Assembly: GCF_001661595.2 (NCBI RefSeq)
Contig: NZ_LYPF02000021.1
Location: forward strand, 1 to 64,000
From: Crocinitomix algicola
GTDB lineage: Bacteria > Bacteroidota > Bacteroidia > Flavobacteriales_D > Crocinitomicaceae
Length of the DNA: 64,000 nucleotides
Direction of reading: 5' to 3'
The notes beneath the pieces were generated by a model that did no database searches, was not told the DNA's origin, and saw only the letters and a list, made by a program, of their open reading frames with translations. Position 1 is the first letter of the stretch. Every line of letters starts with the position of its first letter. Made by a program: the position numbers and the translations under genes. Positions 52,673-62,144 of this stretch are shown piece after piece.

Positions 52673-53497
52673 TCACTCAAACGAAAAATTTATTGGCAAG
52701 GTATAGTAGGCTGGCTTGGGTTGACCATTGACCATTGCCGGTATCCATTTTGGCATCAAACCCACCACCCTCAACGCTTCTTTATCGATTGATTTACTCA
52801 CCCCTTTCTCTACCCGGGTATTCTTAATGTTTCCCTCAATATCAATTGTAAAGCGAACATAAACAATTCCTTGATTTCCGTTTATTAATGCCTCTTTCGG
52901 GTAGTTGATGTTTTGGTTAATAAAGTTTGATAGTGCAGAAAATCCTCCAGGATATGTTGGTTCGACATTGATTTGAGTCTCATTGATTTCGCTATCATTG
53001 TCAATTGACCTTTTTTCTAATTCGTCCGAATTATTATTTTCTTCTAAATAAAATTCTTGCGAGCTGATTGTTGAATCGGAGCCTATAATTACCAATGCTG
53101 TATCTGTTTCCTCCAATTCTTCAATAAAAGAATCTTCAATTGCCTTATCTGAAACGCATGTTTCTAATTTCAATTTTCTTTGAGATGACACAAATTGAAC
53201 TAGGCTTGTTTCCTTATTTAGGTTGAAATACAAAAAGAATATAGATGTCATTGCAAATGCTATAAACAACCCTCGTAAGAACAACTTCCGAAAACGATAT
53301 TTGCGATAGGCAAGTTGCGCATCTTGCTTTAAGCCATATGCATTTAAACCTTCCTGAAACAATTGCTGAAACATTACTTTTTGATTAAAATCGGAATCCA
53401 ACTTTATTTTACGCTCAAACTCCCTGCCTTCCATTTCTGACAACTTTCCAGACAAATACAAGTCGATACGTTCCATTTCTTCTAATTCTCTTCTCAT
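52673..53497 (-). CDS. Anti-sigma-like / TonB C-terminal chimera
   Basis: A 274-residue single-pass membrane protein. Residues 1-70 are helical and charged like the cytosolic segment of anti-sigma proteins (LYLSGKLSEMEGREFERKI); a membrane helix lies at about 73-92; a Glu/Asn/Ser-rich periplasmic linker follows; and residues about 185-274 are a TonB C-terminal domain (YPGGFSALSNFINQN to PINFSFE). It overlaps the sigma factor gene by 4 bases (ATGA). Inference: it could bind the sigma factor inside and sense or drive an outer-membrane partner outside. Residues 1-70 lack a zinc-finger motif. Confidence 0.8.
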   Translation of the reverse strand: MRRELEEMERIDLYLSGKLSEMEGREFERKIKLDSDFNQKVMFQQLFQEGLNAYGLKQDAQLAYRKYRFRKLFLRGLFIAFAMTSIFFLYFNLNKETSLVQFVSSQRKLKLETCVSDKAIEDSFIEELEETDTALVIIGSDSTISSQEFYLEENNNSDELEKRSIDNDSEINETQINVEPTYPGGFSALSNFINQNINYPKEALINGNQGIVYVRFTIDIEGNIKNTRVEKGVSKSIDKEALRVVGLMPKWIPAMVNGQPKPAYYTLPINFSFE

Positions 53498-54060
53498 AAT
53501 TGATGATTTAAAGAATTAGCACCCCAATCAACAGCCATTTTGCGTGCTTTTTCCATGCACTTGTACTTTTTCGTTTTTGCCGTTTGAACTGATTTGTAAT
53601 TCAACTGCTTCGCAATTGATTCTAAGGAATGCTTTTTATAGTAAAATGATACTAAAACAGTACGACAAGTTTCACCTAGCTTTGAAATAATCTTTTCAAC
53701 GATTTTATAACGCAACTCTAGTAAGGTAAAATCTTCCAATTCAGATTGATCTTTAAGTTCAATTCCAATTGATTCATTCTTTTTATTTCGAACACGTTTC
53801 TTTTTAAGTTCATTCTTCCAAAGAAGTTTACACGTGTTGATTAAGAATCCTTCTACCTTAACTTCAGATTGATCAGAAAAAGCATTCACTTTATTGTACA
53901 GGACGATTAAGCCATCTTGAAAAACATCCAAGGCTTCACTTTTTGTGCCCGAATTAGATTTCACATAAGCTTCAACTTTGCTTAAATTTTTATAGAGGTA
54001 GCGGAATGCTTTTTCGTGCATTCCACACTTTAGTTGTTGGATTAACTTTTCATTTGTCAT
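53494..54060 (-). CDS. RNA polymerase sigma factor (ECF-like, sigma-70 family)
   Basis: A 188-residue sigma factor. Region 2 is visible near residues 20-90 (LDVFQDGLIVLYNK, like the ECF DxxQxxF pattern), region 4 near 115-175 with a helix-turn-helix (SLESIAKQLNYKSVQTAKTKKYKCMEKA). It drives transcription of a regulon, probably of surface functions. Its gene is followed at once by the anti-sigma/TonB chimera, the usual order for a sigma and its regulator. Confidence 0.88.
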   Translation of the reverse strand: MTNEKLIQQLKCGMHEKAFRYLYKNLSKVEAYVKSNSGTKSEALDVFQDGLIVLYNKVNAFSDQSEVKVEGFLINTCKLLWKNELKKKRVRNKKNESIGIELKDQSELEDFTLLELRYKIVEKIISKLGETCRTVLVSFYYKKHSLESIAKQLNYKSVQTAKTKKYKCMEKARKMAVDWGANSLNHQL

Positions 54061-54117
54061 TTAATCGGTATTTATCACCAATGTAATCAACTCGAAAAGG
54101 TAACCAGAAAATTCAAT

Positions 54118-54681
54118 TTATTTCGAAAATGCCTCAATACATGTTTCTCGAATAGTCCATATTTGATTAAGGTCTACTGCTAATTGAGTGGCATATTTTT
54201 TTATAAATTTCTTATGTAAATCTTGCTTGAAGCTATTGATTTGATCTGCATTAATTTCGATCGTCTTCAAGAACTTAAAATCAATTTTTTTTCGCTTTTC
54301 GTTTAGACCAGATACATCTACGAATTGTTCATTTATTTCTAAAAAACAATGGGCTTCGGGAATAAAAGCTAGTTCATTTTTCTGTAAAATAGGTTTCAAT
54401 CGAGAATCGAATTCCGCATCCATTAAAAAAAAACCTATGAACAGGTGTACATTATGCCAACCTTGTTCATGAGCTACTGCCTTTATCAGCGCATTTTTCG
54501 TGCTACATGTCCCTTTTTCTTCAGCTAAAACCAACGAATGATTACGGTGGGAGTTTCTACCATAAGGTAACTGTTCAACCCATTCTAATAAACTTTGAAG
54601 AGAAAAAATTCCATAATTGGCACACTCATTTGACAATGGTCCTAGCTGACCATCAATTAATAAATGAGCAAGTGGCTGCAT
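54118..54681 (-). CDS. Transglutaminase-like protein
   Basis: A 187-residue cytoplasmic protein with a Cys-His-Asp triad in the transglutaminase-like (papain-type) order: Cys59 (EKGTCSTKN), His111 (PEAHCFLEI) and Asp122 (FVDVSGL). The match is in pattern and spacing, so the fold is inferred. No signal peptide is seen. It lies 3 bases after the carboxylase subunit gene and 57 bases before the sigma factor gene on the same strand. Substrate unknown. Confidence 0.68.
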   Translation of the reverse strand: MQPLAHLLIDGQLGPLSNECANYGIFSLQSLLEWVEQLPYGRNSHRNHSLVLAEEKGTCSTKNALIKAVAHEQGWHNVHLFIGFFLMDAEFDSRLKPILQKNELAFIPEAHCFLEINEQFVDVSGLNEKRKKIDFKFLKTIEINADQINSFKQDLHKKFIKKYATQLAVDLNQIWTIRETCIEAFSK

Positions 54682-54684
54682 AAT

Positions 54685-56226
<1,542 letters not shown>

Positions 56227-56400
56227 GCTATAATTTTAGAATAGAAAACTAAGTTAATACAAATTTCTTAAGCGATGGAATTAAACCGCTGTTGAATCCA
56301 ATAAAACAACAAAAATAGAGCCTTAGATGTGAGCTTTAAATACAAGAAACTTTGGTATAATATCTGTAACCATAATCTTGTTTAAGTACTATATTTAGGC

Positions 56401-57855
56401 ATGCGAAATTTATTATTATTTATTTTTGTTTTGAGCTCGGTATTCAGTTATGGACAAATTGAAGCAAATCGAACTGCTTATGATTTTGGTGAACTCTATC
56501 CAAACGCTCAAACCTACATTGACATTGAATTTACAAATCACACCACTGATAAACATTTTTTATTGAATGTACAAAAGCCAAGGGATGTTTACTATATCTT
56601 CTCAAGTAAAGTTCTTTTACCGGATAGCTCTATCACCATTCGTTTAAAAATTAATGAAGGTAAAAAAGGAAAGTTTAACCACGATGTTGACATCTATTTT
56701 TCTGATCGTGATCAACCCATAACCATCCAATTAAAAGGAAACGTCAAAGAAGTCTCCCAAAATCCTTTAACCGCTTGTCCCGATTTTAATAGTAGTCCAC
56801 CATCTGGAGTTCAACGTTATAATTTCGCGCTAACCATAAAAGTTGTAGACTCTCTAACACGTGAACCTATTCATCGTGCAAAAGTTGCTCTAATACATAA
56901 CAATAAACAAGTAGGTTACTTTACAACCAATAGAGATGGAATAATTCGGAAAGAGGTACCCATTGGACTTTATTTACTTGCCACCCAAAAATCCAATTAC
57001 TCTAATAATTTTAAAGAATCATACGTAAATTTTCAACAGAATTATATCCTCATACAACTTCAACAACCAAGTGAGGAACCTGTTTATGAAGAAGAAGTTT
57101 ATGCTGAAGAACCTCAGATTGAAGAAGATGAAGGAAGTATAATAGAGATTGAGATTACTGAAACACCTCCAATTCAGGAAATTCCTGAAGAAACTACACC
57201 AATTTTAGAAGAGAATTCTGAAATGGTGGAAACACCGAATTATAATGATACGACAGACTTAAAGGACCTACCTGATAGTCTATTTGACGTTAACCACTTT
57301 AAGTTGAACAATATTACTTTTATCTTGGATGTTTCAAGTTCGATGAATGCCGTTGGGAAACTCGAACTTTTAAAATTATCAATGACAGAATTAGTAGATA
57401 TTTTAAGGGATGATGATTTAATCACCATCTTAAAATATTCATCAAGTGTTGATGTTGTTGTGGAAAGTTTAAGTGGTAAAGAAAAAGAAGAAATTATTTC
57501 AGGTGTTGCTGGATTAACCACGAGCAGTTCAACGGCTGGTGGCGACGCTATTGAAGAAGCCTACCGAATGAACAAACAAAATTATAACGATAAAAGAAAC
57601 AATATTGTCATCATGATAACAGATGGTGCATTTAATAAAGGCAGTAATACCTATTTAGAAACCATTGGCTCACATTACGAGAAACAAGGCATTATTTTTT
57701 CAGTTGTAGGAATAAAAACATCGAAATACATCACCAGTCATATGGAAAATGTAGTTTCAAAAGGCGGAGGAGATTTCATTGAAGTTCGGTCGGTTGAGGA
57801 TGCCGAAACGAAAATCATTTCTGAAATCAAAAGAACATCATTTAGAGGAAGATGA
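56401..57855 (+). CDS. Exported von Willebrand factor A protein
   Basis: A 484-residue exported protein. Signal peptide ends at SYGQ (about residue 19). Residues about 20-120 resemble a DUF1573-like Ig domain, about 145-220 a carboxypeptidase-like regulatory domain, and about 225-285 is a Glu/Pro/Thr-rich linker. The VWA domain starts at about 300; its MIDAS motif is complete as D310-x-S312-x-S314 (FILDVSSSMN). VWA domains bind partner proteins by Mg2+; batA/batB-like neighbours are not seen. Single-gene unit, function unknown. Confidence 0.85.
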   Translation: MRNLLLFIFVLSSVFSYGQIEANRTAYDFGELYPNAQTYIDIEFTNHTTDKHFLLNVQKPRDVYYIFSSKVLLPDSSITIRLKINEGKKGKFNHDVDIYFSDRDQPITIQLKGNVKEVSQNPLTACPDFNSSPPSGVQRYNFALTIKVVDSLTREPIHRAKVALIHNNKQVGYFTTNRDGIIRKEVPIGLYLLATQKSNYSNNFKESYVNFQQNYILIQLQQPSEEPVYEEEVYAEEPQIEEDEGSIIEIEITETPPIQEIPEETTPILEENSEMVETPNYNDTTDLKDLPDSLFDVNHFKLNNITFILDVSSSMNAVGKLELLKLSMTELVDILRDDDLITILKYSSSVDVVVESLSGKEKEEIISGVAGLTTSSSTAGGDAIEEAYRMNKQNYNDKRNNIVIMITDGAFNKGSNTYLETIGSHYEKQGIIFSVVGIKTSKYITSHMENVVSKGGGDFIEVRSVEDAETKIISEIKRTSFRGR

Positions 57856-58131
57856 TCTATACCTAGCAGCCAATTATTTTAATTCATTACAATTACTTTA
57901 AGGCAAGTGCTTAAAAGTCTAGCCTATTCATTTTACTTAAGCTAAAAAGCCAGAAGCAATAATGAATACAGCCAATAGCAATATCATTAATCTTGTACGC
58001 ATAGTTTTTTGTTTGTACTTTCAATAACGAGCAAATTGGGTTTGGGTGCCAGTGATTTTAAATGGAGTTACTCACAAGTTTTGAACAAAATCAGTAATCA
58101 TGCGGGATAAGGAAGAATAGAAACAAGTTAT
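57856..58131. other. Intergenic region with one candidate micro-ORF
   Basis: Nothing else is definite here. A hydrophobic 21-codon frame at 57937-58002 on the - strand is listed separately. Confidence 0.45.
57937..58002 (-). CDS. Candidate 21-residue hydrophobic peptide
   Basis: An ATG frame of 21 codons and a TAA stop. The peptide starts MRTRLMILLLAV and continues hydrophobic to GFLA, as one membrane helix with basic N-terminus. Small membrane peptides of this size are common in bacteria but need proof. No clear promoter box is seen. It may also be a chance frame in AT-rich DNA. Confidence 0.4.
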   Translation of the reverse strand: MRTRLMILLLAVFIIASGFLA

Positions 58132-59601
58132 CTACACACCTGTTTTCCAAATTTCTATATATTCATTCCGATTTCTAGGGTTAAGCCAACGTAATAAAGC
58201 ATCTACCAAGCTAGGTTCACAAACTTTAACAAGATGCATTTTCGGGTAAATGGTCTTGTATGCTGAAATTCGCTCTTCTAACATCTCATCGTCACAAAAG
58301 AGGATGTAATTATATTGATAGCCTTCGTGCACACTCAAGCTTTGTTCTTGATTTATTCGTGGGATAATTTTTAATTCCCAATTTGTAGAATAAAACTTAG
58401 GTAACATTGAAGGATCAGCTTTACCACTCGACTCCTGTAAAATCATCATTTCACGCGTATCAATATTCGCAAAATAATACATTGATTCTACACGTGACTT
58501 TTTAGTATAAGTTAAACTCGCAAAGATTAATAGCGGTATGTTCAAGATCCAAAATAGGCGCCACGACAAGCGCTTAAATTTTAGCACAAAATTCGTTTGT
58601 TTCAAAAGATCATAACCCATGACACCGAGCATAATAAAGAAGGGTAAAACCGGTAGAATAAAACGTTCTTGTTTACTCGGATAAATCGAATGAAAAATAA
58701 TAAAAAACAACACGGGAAGAAATAAAAGTAAATACTTTTTCCAGCTTCTAAAAAAGCCTATACCCAAGAGAATTCCTAATGGAAACAAAGTAGCTCCCAT
58801 CAAAACCAACAAATACATGAAATAATTATTATTTGGAATATAAGCAGTACCCTCATTTACATTATAGGTAGTATAACCAATAAATTCAGCAAAAGGATAA
58901 CCCCAGATCAAATAATCAACCAATCCTTGAGTTAAACCGATGCAAATAAAAATACCTATTGAAAACAATATAAAGCCACGCGATTTCTTTTCAACGAGCA
59001 ATACTAATCCCATTCCCAAGGCAAATACTGCAACTTGATAACGAAAAGAAACTGCCATTCCAATTAATAATCCTGCAAAAATAAATCGACTTCTATGATC
59101 AGATTTAATCAACACCCAAACACTCCATAGCATAAAAGGAATACAGGTTATTTCGACCAGATTACGAACGGATAAAAAAGGAAGAATCCATAGAATCGCC
59201 AATGTCCAACCCACCAAAACAGCTTGATGCTTATTACCCAGTTTTTCTGTAATCTTATATCCAAAATGAACAATGAGCAGCGAAAATGCGCCGTGAATAA
59301 GACGACTAATCAACATGAGTAATTTAGGATCCTGTAAACCTATTGATTTAAAAAATAAAAAGATAAAATAATTTAGACCAACGTAAGTAAAACTATGACC
59401 CTCGGGGCCATTATTCAATTCAGACCATGGCAACCAATTATTATAATCAAACCCATCAACCCAAGACGCGGAAGACTCAACAATCAAAAAATGATCATCA
59501 TGCATACCATAGCCCTGTGAAAAAATAGCAGCTATTAACCGAATGATAATAGCTGCTAATAAAATTGTTTTATACGATGTAAAGTCTAAATTTTTCGTCA
59601 T
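58132..59601 (-). CDS. GT22-like multi-pass mannosyltransferase-type protein
   Basis: A 489-residue membrane protein with about ten helices and an early luminal loop holding the acidic pair MHDDHF (residues near 33). The loop KQERFILPVLPFF resembles the HKEERFxLP motif of the GT22/Alg9/PIG-B mannosyltransferases, which use lipid-phosphate sugars. It probably adds a sugar to a lipid or polymer at the membrane outer face. Bacterial function is not known. It stands alone with the exported protein gene upstream on the same strand. Confidence 0.7.
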   Translation of the reverse strand: MTKNLDFTSYKTILLAAIIIRLIAAIFSQGYGMHDDHFLIVESSASWVDGFDYNNWLPWSELNNGPEGHSFTYVGLNYFIFLFFKSIGLQDPKLLMLISRLIHGAFSLLIVHFGYKITEKLGNKHQAVLVGWTLAILWILPFLSVRNLVEITCIPFMLWSVWVLIKSDHRSRFIFAGLLIGMAVSFRYQVAVFALGMGLVLLVEKKSRGFILFSIGIFICIGLTQGLVDYLIWGYPFAEFIGYTTYNVNEGTAYIPNNNYFMYLLVLMGATLFPLGILLGIGFFRSWKKYLLLFLPVLFFIIFHSIYPSKQERFILPVLPFFIMLGVMGYDLLKQTNFVLKFKRLSWRLFWILNIPLLIFASLTYTKKSRVESMYYFANIDTREMMILQESSGKADPSMLPKFYSTNWELKIIPRINQEQSLSVHEGYQYNYILFCDDEMLEERISAYKTIYPKMHLVKVCEPSLVDALLRWLNPRNRNEYIEIWKTGV

Positions 59602-59620
59602 TAATTAAGGGGGGAATAAT

Positions 59621-60331
59621 CTATTTAATGGCTGAAAGAATACGAACAAATTCTAGCTTATCCTTATCCGTATATGTTTCAGAGCGCACAGCACCTAATT
59701 CTTCAACCAACCAAGTTTTAGTCTTCGATTTTCTATTCATAAACATCATTTTGGTTTCTTGAGATTCGGTTAAAACCATTGCACTAAAAGTACCTGCTGG
59801 CGTCGTTATCTCTTCTATTCCTTCAACTTTTCGATCGGTAATATCAATATTCATGGTCATCATCACTGAACCGTTTGCCTTTATTTTCATTGTCAGATTA
59901 GCATCAGGTAAAGATTCCCCAACAGCGATTGAACTCGGAATTACTAATTCAGACTGTTCAATTTCCATCTCCATATCTTCATATGCCTCTAACATGTCTT
60001 GTTGTAGGTAAGACTTAAGGTCCATTTTAAAATTACCATCAACACAAGCGTATTCCATTTCTTGCTCTGATGTTAACTCCCCTTTTTTATCAAAAGTTTT
60101 TGCCAGAATTCCAATCTCAATGTTTTCGCCAACCTCTTTTATAGATTGAATGGTCATTTCATCCGATCCTGTAAGTTTTTCCTTACCATTAAAATTTTCA
60201 TACCGTAAAGTCACACCTTCCTCTAAAGGAATAAAGACTTTACATATATTCTCTCCAGCTGAAATTAACGAGGCTGAAAACGCAAAAAACGTGAAGATTA
60301 GAGCAGTACTTAAAAGAAATAATTTTTTCAT
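59621..60331 (-). CDS. Exported hypothetical protein (DUF3108-like)
   Basis: A 236-residue exported protein with a signal peptide near residues 1-25. The mature part is strand-rich (LRYENFNGKEKLTGSDEMTIQSI, TTPAGTFSAMVLTESQETKM), in line with DUF3108/TapB-like beta-barrel folds that bind ligands in the periplasm. The family match is by eye and weak. It lies 19 bases before the GT22-like gene and may share its operon. Confidence 0.6.
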   Translation of the reverse strand: MKKLFLLSTALIFTFFAFSASLISAGENICKVFIPLEEGVTLRYENFNGKEKLTGSDEMTIQSIKEVGENIEIGILAKTFDKKGELTSEQEMEYACVDGNFKMDLKSYLQQDMLEAYEDMEMEIEQSELVIPSSIAVGESLPDANLTMKIKANGSVMMTMNIDITDRKVEGIEEITTPAGTFSAMVLTESQETKMMFMNRKSKTKTWLVEELGAVRSETYTDKDKLEFVRILSAIK

Positions 60332-60461
60332 TTTGAATTGTATTTAATTTTCTCCTTTATGCCACGATTTAACATTAAAGTAACCGATTTTCGGTCTAAA
60401 ATTAATTAAATCCTGTAAATTCACTTCAAAAAATAAGAAAAACTAAGGAACAAACTAACCC

Positions 60462-60490
60462 TTTGTTTTACACAAAAATCCTTACTTTTG
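60462..60490 (+). promoter_or_regulatory. Promoter of the ALDH7 gene
   Basis: TTTG at 60462-60465 and TACTTTTG at 60483-60490 with 17 bases between fit the -33/-7 pattern well; the ATG lies at 60513. Confidence 0.6.
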
Positions 60491-60512
60491 TTAAGAATTT
60501 AAACAAGAAACT

Positions 60513-62069
60513 ATGGCTACAATGACAGTTGGGACCGAAATTAAAGAAGTTTTAGAACAACTCGGTTTAAAAGAAAATAATAATGGTGCATCAACCGGAA
60601 AAGGTTGGTTTTCATCTAACGGGGAAGAAATCAAATCATTCTCACCAGTAGATGGTACCTTAATTGGAAGTGTAAAAAGTGCAACACTCGCAGATTACGA
60701 AACAGCAATAACAAAAGGTCAGGCGGCATTTAAAGAATGGCGTGAAATTCCTGCTCCAAAACGAGGAGAAATTGTTCGACAATTGGGTGATAAACTGAGA
60801 GAATATAAAATTCCACTTGGTAAATTGGTATCATATGAAATGGGAAAATCATACCAAGAAGGATTGGGAGAAGTACAAGAGATGATTGATATCTGTGATT
60901 TTGCAGTTGGCTTATCGAGACAATTAAATGGATCAACTTTACATTCTGAGCGACCAGTTCATAGAATGTACGATCAATATCATCCACTTGGTGTTGTTGG
61001 TATTATATCGGCGTTTAATTTTCCAGTTGCAGTTTGGTGCTGGAACACAGCTTTAGCTTGGATTTGCGGCGATGTTTGCGTTTGGAAACCGTCTGAAAAA
61101 ACACCTTTAACTGCAATTGCATGCCAAAACATTACGCAAGAAGTTTTTGATGCGAACGATGTACCTGAAGGAGTATCAAGCGTATTAATTGGAGATGCTG
61201 AACTTGGAAAGGCTATGGCAAATGACAAACGTGTACCTTTAGTTTCGGCAACAGGATCAACAAGAATGGGAAAATCAGTTGGTGAAGCAGTTGGAAAACG
61301 TCTTGGAAAATCATTATTAGAATTAGGTGGAAATAATGCCATCATCATTACACCATCAGCAGATTTAGAATTAGTAATTCCAGGTGTGGTTTTCGGTGCA
61401 GTTGGAACAACGGGACAACGATGCACATCAACCCGCCGATTAATTATCCATGAATCAATCTACGATAAGGTAAAAGACATCCTCGTAAATGCTTATGGAC
61501 AAATCAAAATTGGTAATCCATTAGATGAATCTAATCATATGGGACCTTTGATTGACAAAGATTCAGTTGAAACCTATCTTGCTGCGATTGAAAAAGTGAA
61601 AGCAGAAGGCGGAAAAGTATTGGTAGAAGGTAAATCTTTAAGCGGTGAGGGATACGAGTCTGGATGCTATGTATCACCCTCTATTGCTGAGGTTGAAAAC
61701 AGTTATAGCATCGTTCAAGATGAAACATTTGCACCATTGCTCTATTTAATTAAGTATAGTGGAGATGTTAATAATGCCATTGAAATTCAAAACGACGTTA
61801 AACAAGGACTATCTTCTTCTATTTTCACAAATAATATTCGTGAGTCTGAGCGCTTTTTATCAGCTGGCGGATCAGATTGTGGAATTGCCAATGTAAATAT
61901 TGGAACATCTGGTGCTGAAATTGGTGGAGCCTTCGGTGGAGAAAAAGAAACCGGTGGTGGTCGTGAGTCAGGATCTGATGCTTGGAAAGTATATATGAGA
62001 AGACAAACGAATACGATTAACTATTCGTCTGAGCTACCTTTAGCACAAGGAATTAAATTTGATTTTTAA
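60513..62069 (+). CDS. ALDH7-type aldehyde dehydrogenase (antiquitin-like)
   Basis: A 518-residue NAD-dependent aldehyde dehydrogenase. Catalytic residues are Glu270 (LLELGGNNA) and Cys304 (TTGQRCTST). The C-terminus GGGRESGSDAWKVYMRRQ and LPLAQGIKF is strikingly like eukaryotic antiquitin, which oxidises alpha-aminoadipic semialdehyde (piperideine-6-carboxylate) in lysine breakdown. Bacterial homologues are known as AmaB/Pcd. It is a single-gene unit with its own promoter and terminator. Confidence 0.92.
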   Translation: MATMTVGTEIKEVLEQLGLKENNNGASTGKGWFSSNGEEIKSFSPVDGTLIGSVKSATLADYETAITKGQAAFKEWREIPAPKRGEIVRQLGDKLREYKIPLGKLVSYEMGKSYQEGLGEVQEMIDICDFAVGLSRQLNGSTLHSERPVHRMYDQYHPLGVVGIISAFNFPVAVWCWNTALAWICGDVCVWKPSEKTPLTAIACQNITQEVFDANDVPEGVSSVLIGDAELGKAMANDKRVPLVSATGSTRMGKSVGEAVGKRLGKSLLELGGNNAIIITPSADLELVIPGVVFGAVGTTGQRCTSTRRLIIHESIYDKVKDILVNAYGQIKIGNPLDESNHMGPLIDKDSVETYLAAIEKVKAEGGKVLVEGKSLSGEGYESGCYVSPSIAEVENSYSIVQDETFAPLLYLIKYSGDVNNAIEIQNDVKQGLSSSIFTNNIRESERFLSAGGSDCGIANVNIGTSGAEIGGAFGGEKETGGGRESGSDAWKVYMRRQTNTINYSSELPLAQGIKFDF

Positions 62070-62091
62070 GCTTCCTTTAGGTAAAAAATAT

Positions 62092-62127
62092 AAAACCTCC
62101 ATCAGTAAAGCTGTTGGAGGTTTTTTT
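62092..62127. terminator. Terminator between ALDH7 and the secreted protein gene
   Basis: AAAACCTCCATCAG pairs with CTGTTGGAGGTTTT (one mismatch) across TAAAG, followed by T's on the + strand and U's on the - strand. Confidence 0.9.
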
Positions 62128-62144
62128 ATTTAGAATAATTTATT

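Noticed and set aside
60980-61426. A 148-codon - strand frame within the ALDH7 gene
   Set aside because: It is antisense to highly conserved catalytic sequence; Pro/Ser/Thr-rich composition fits an antisense shadow.
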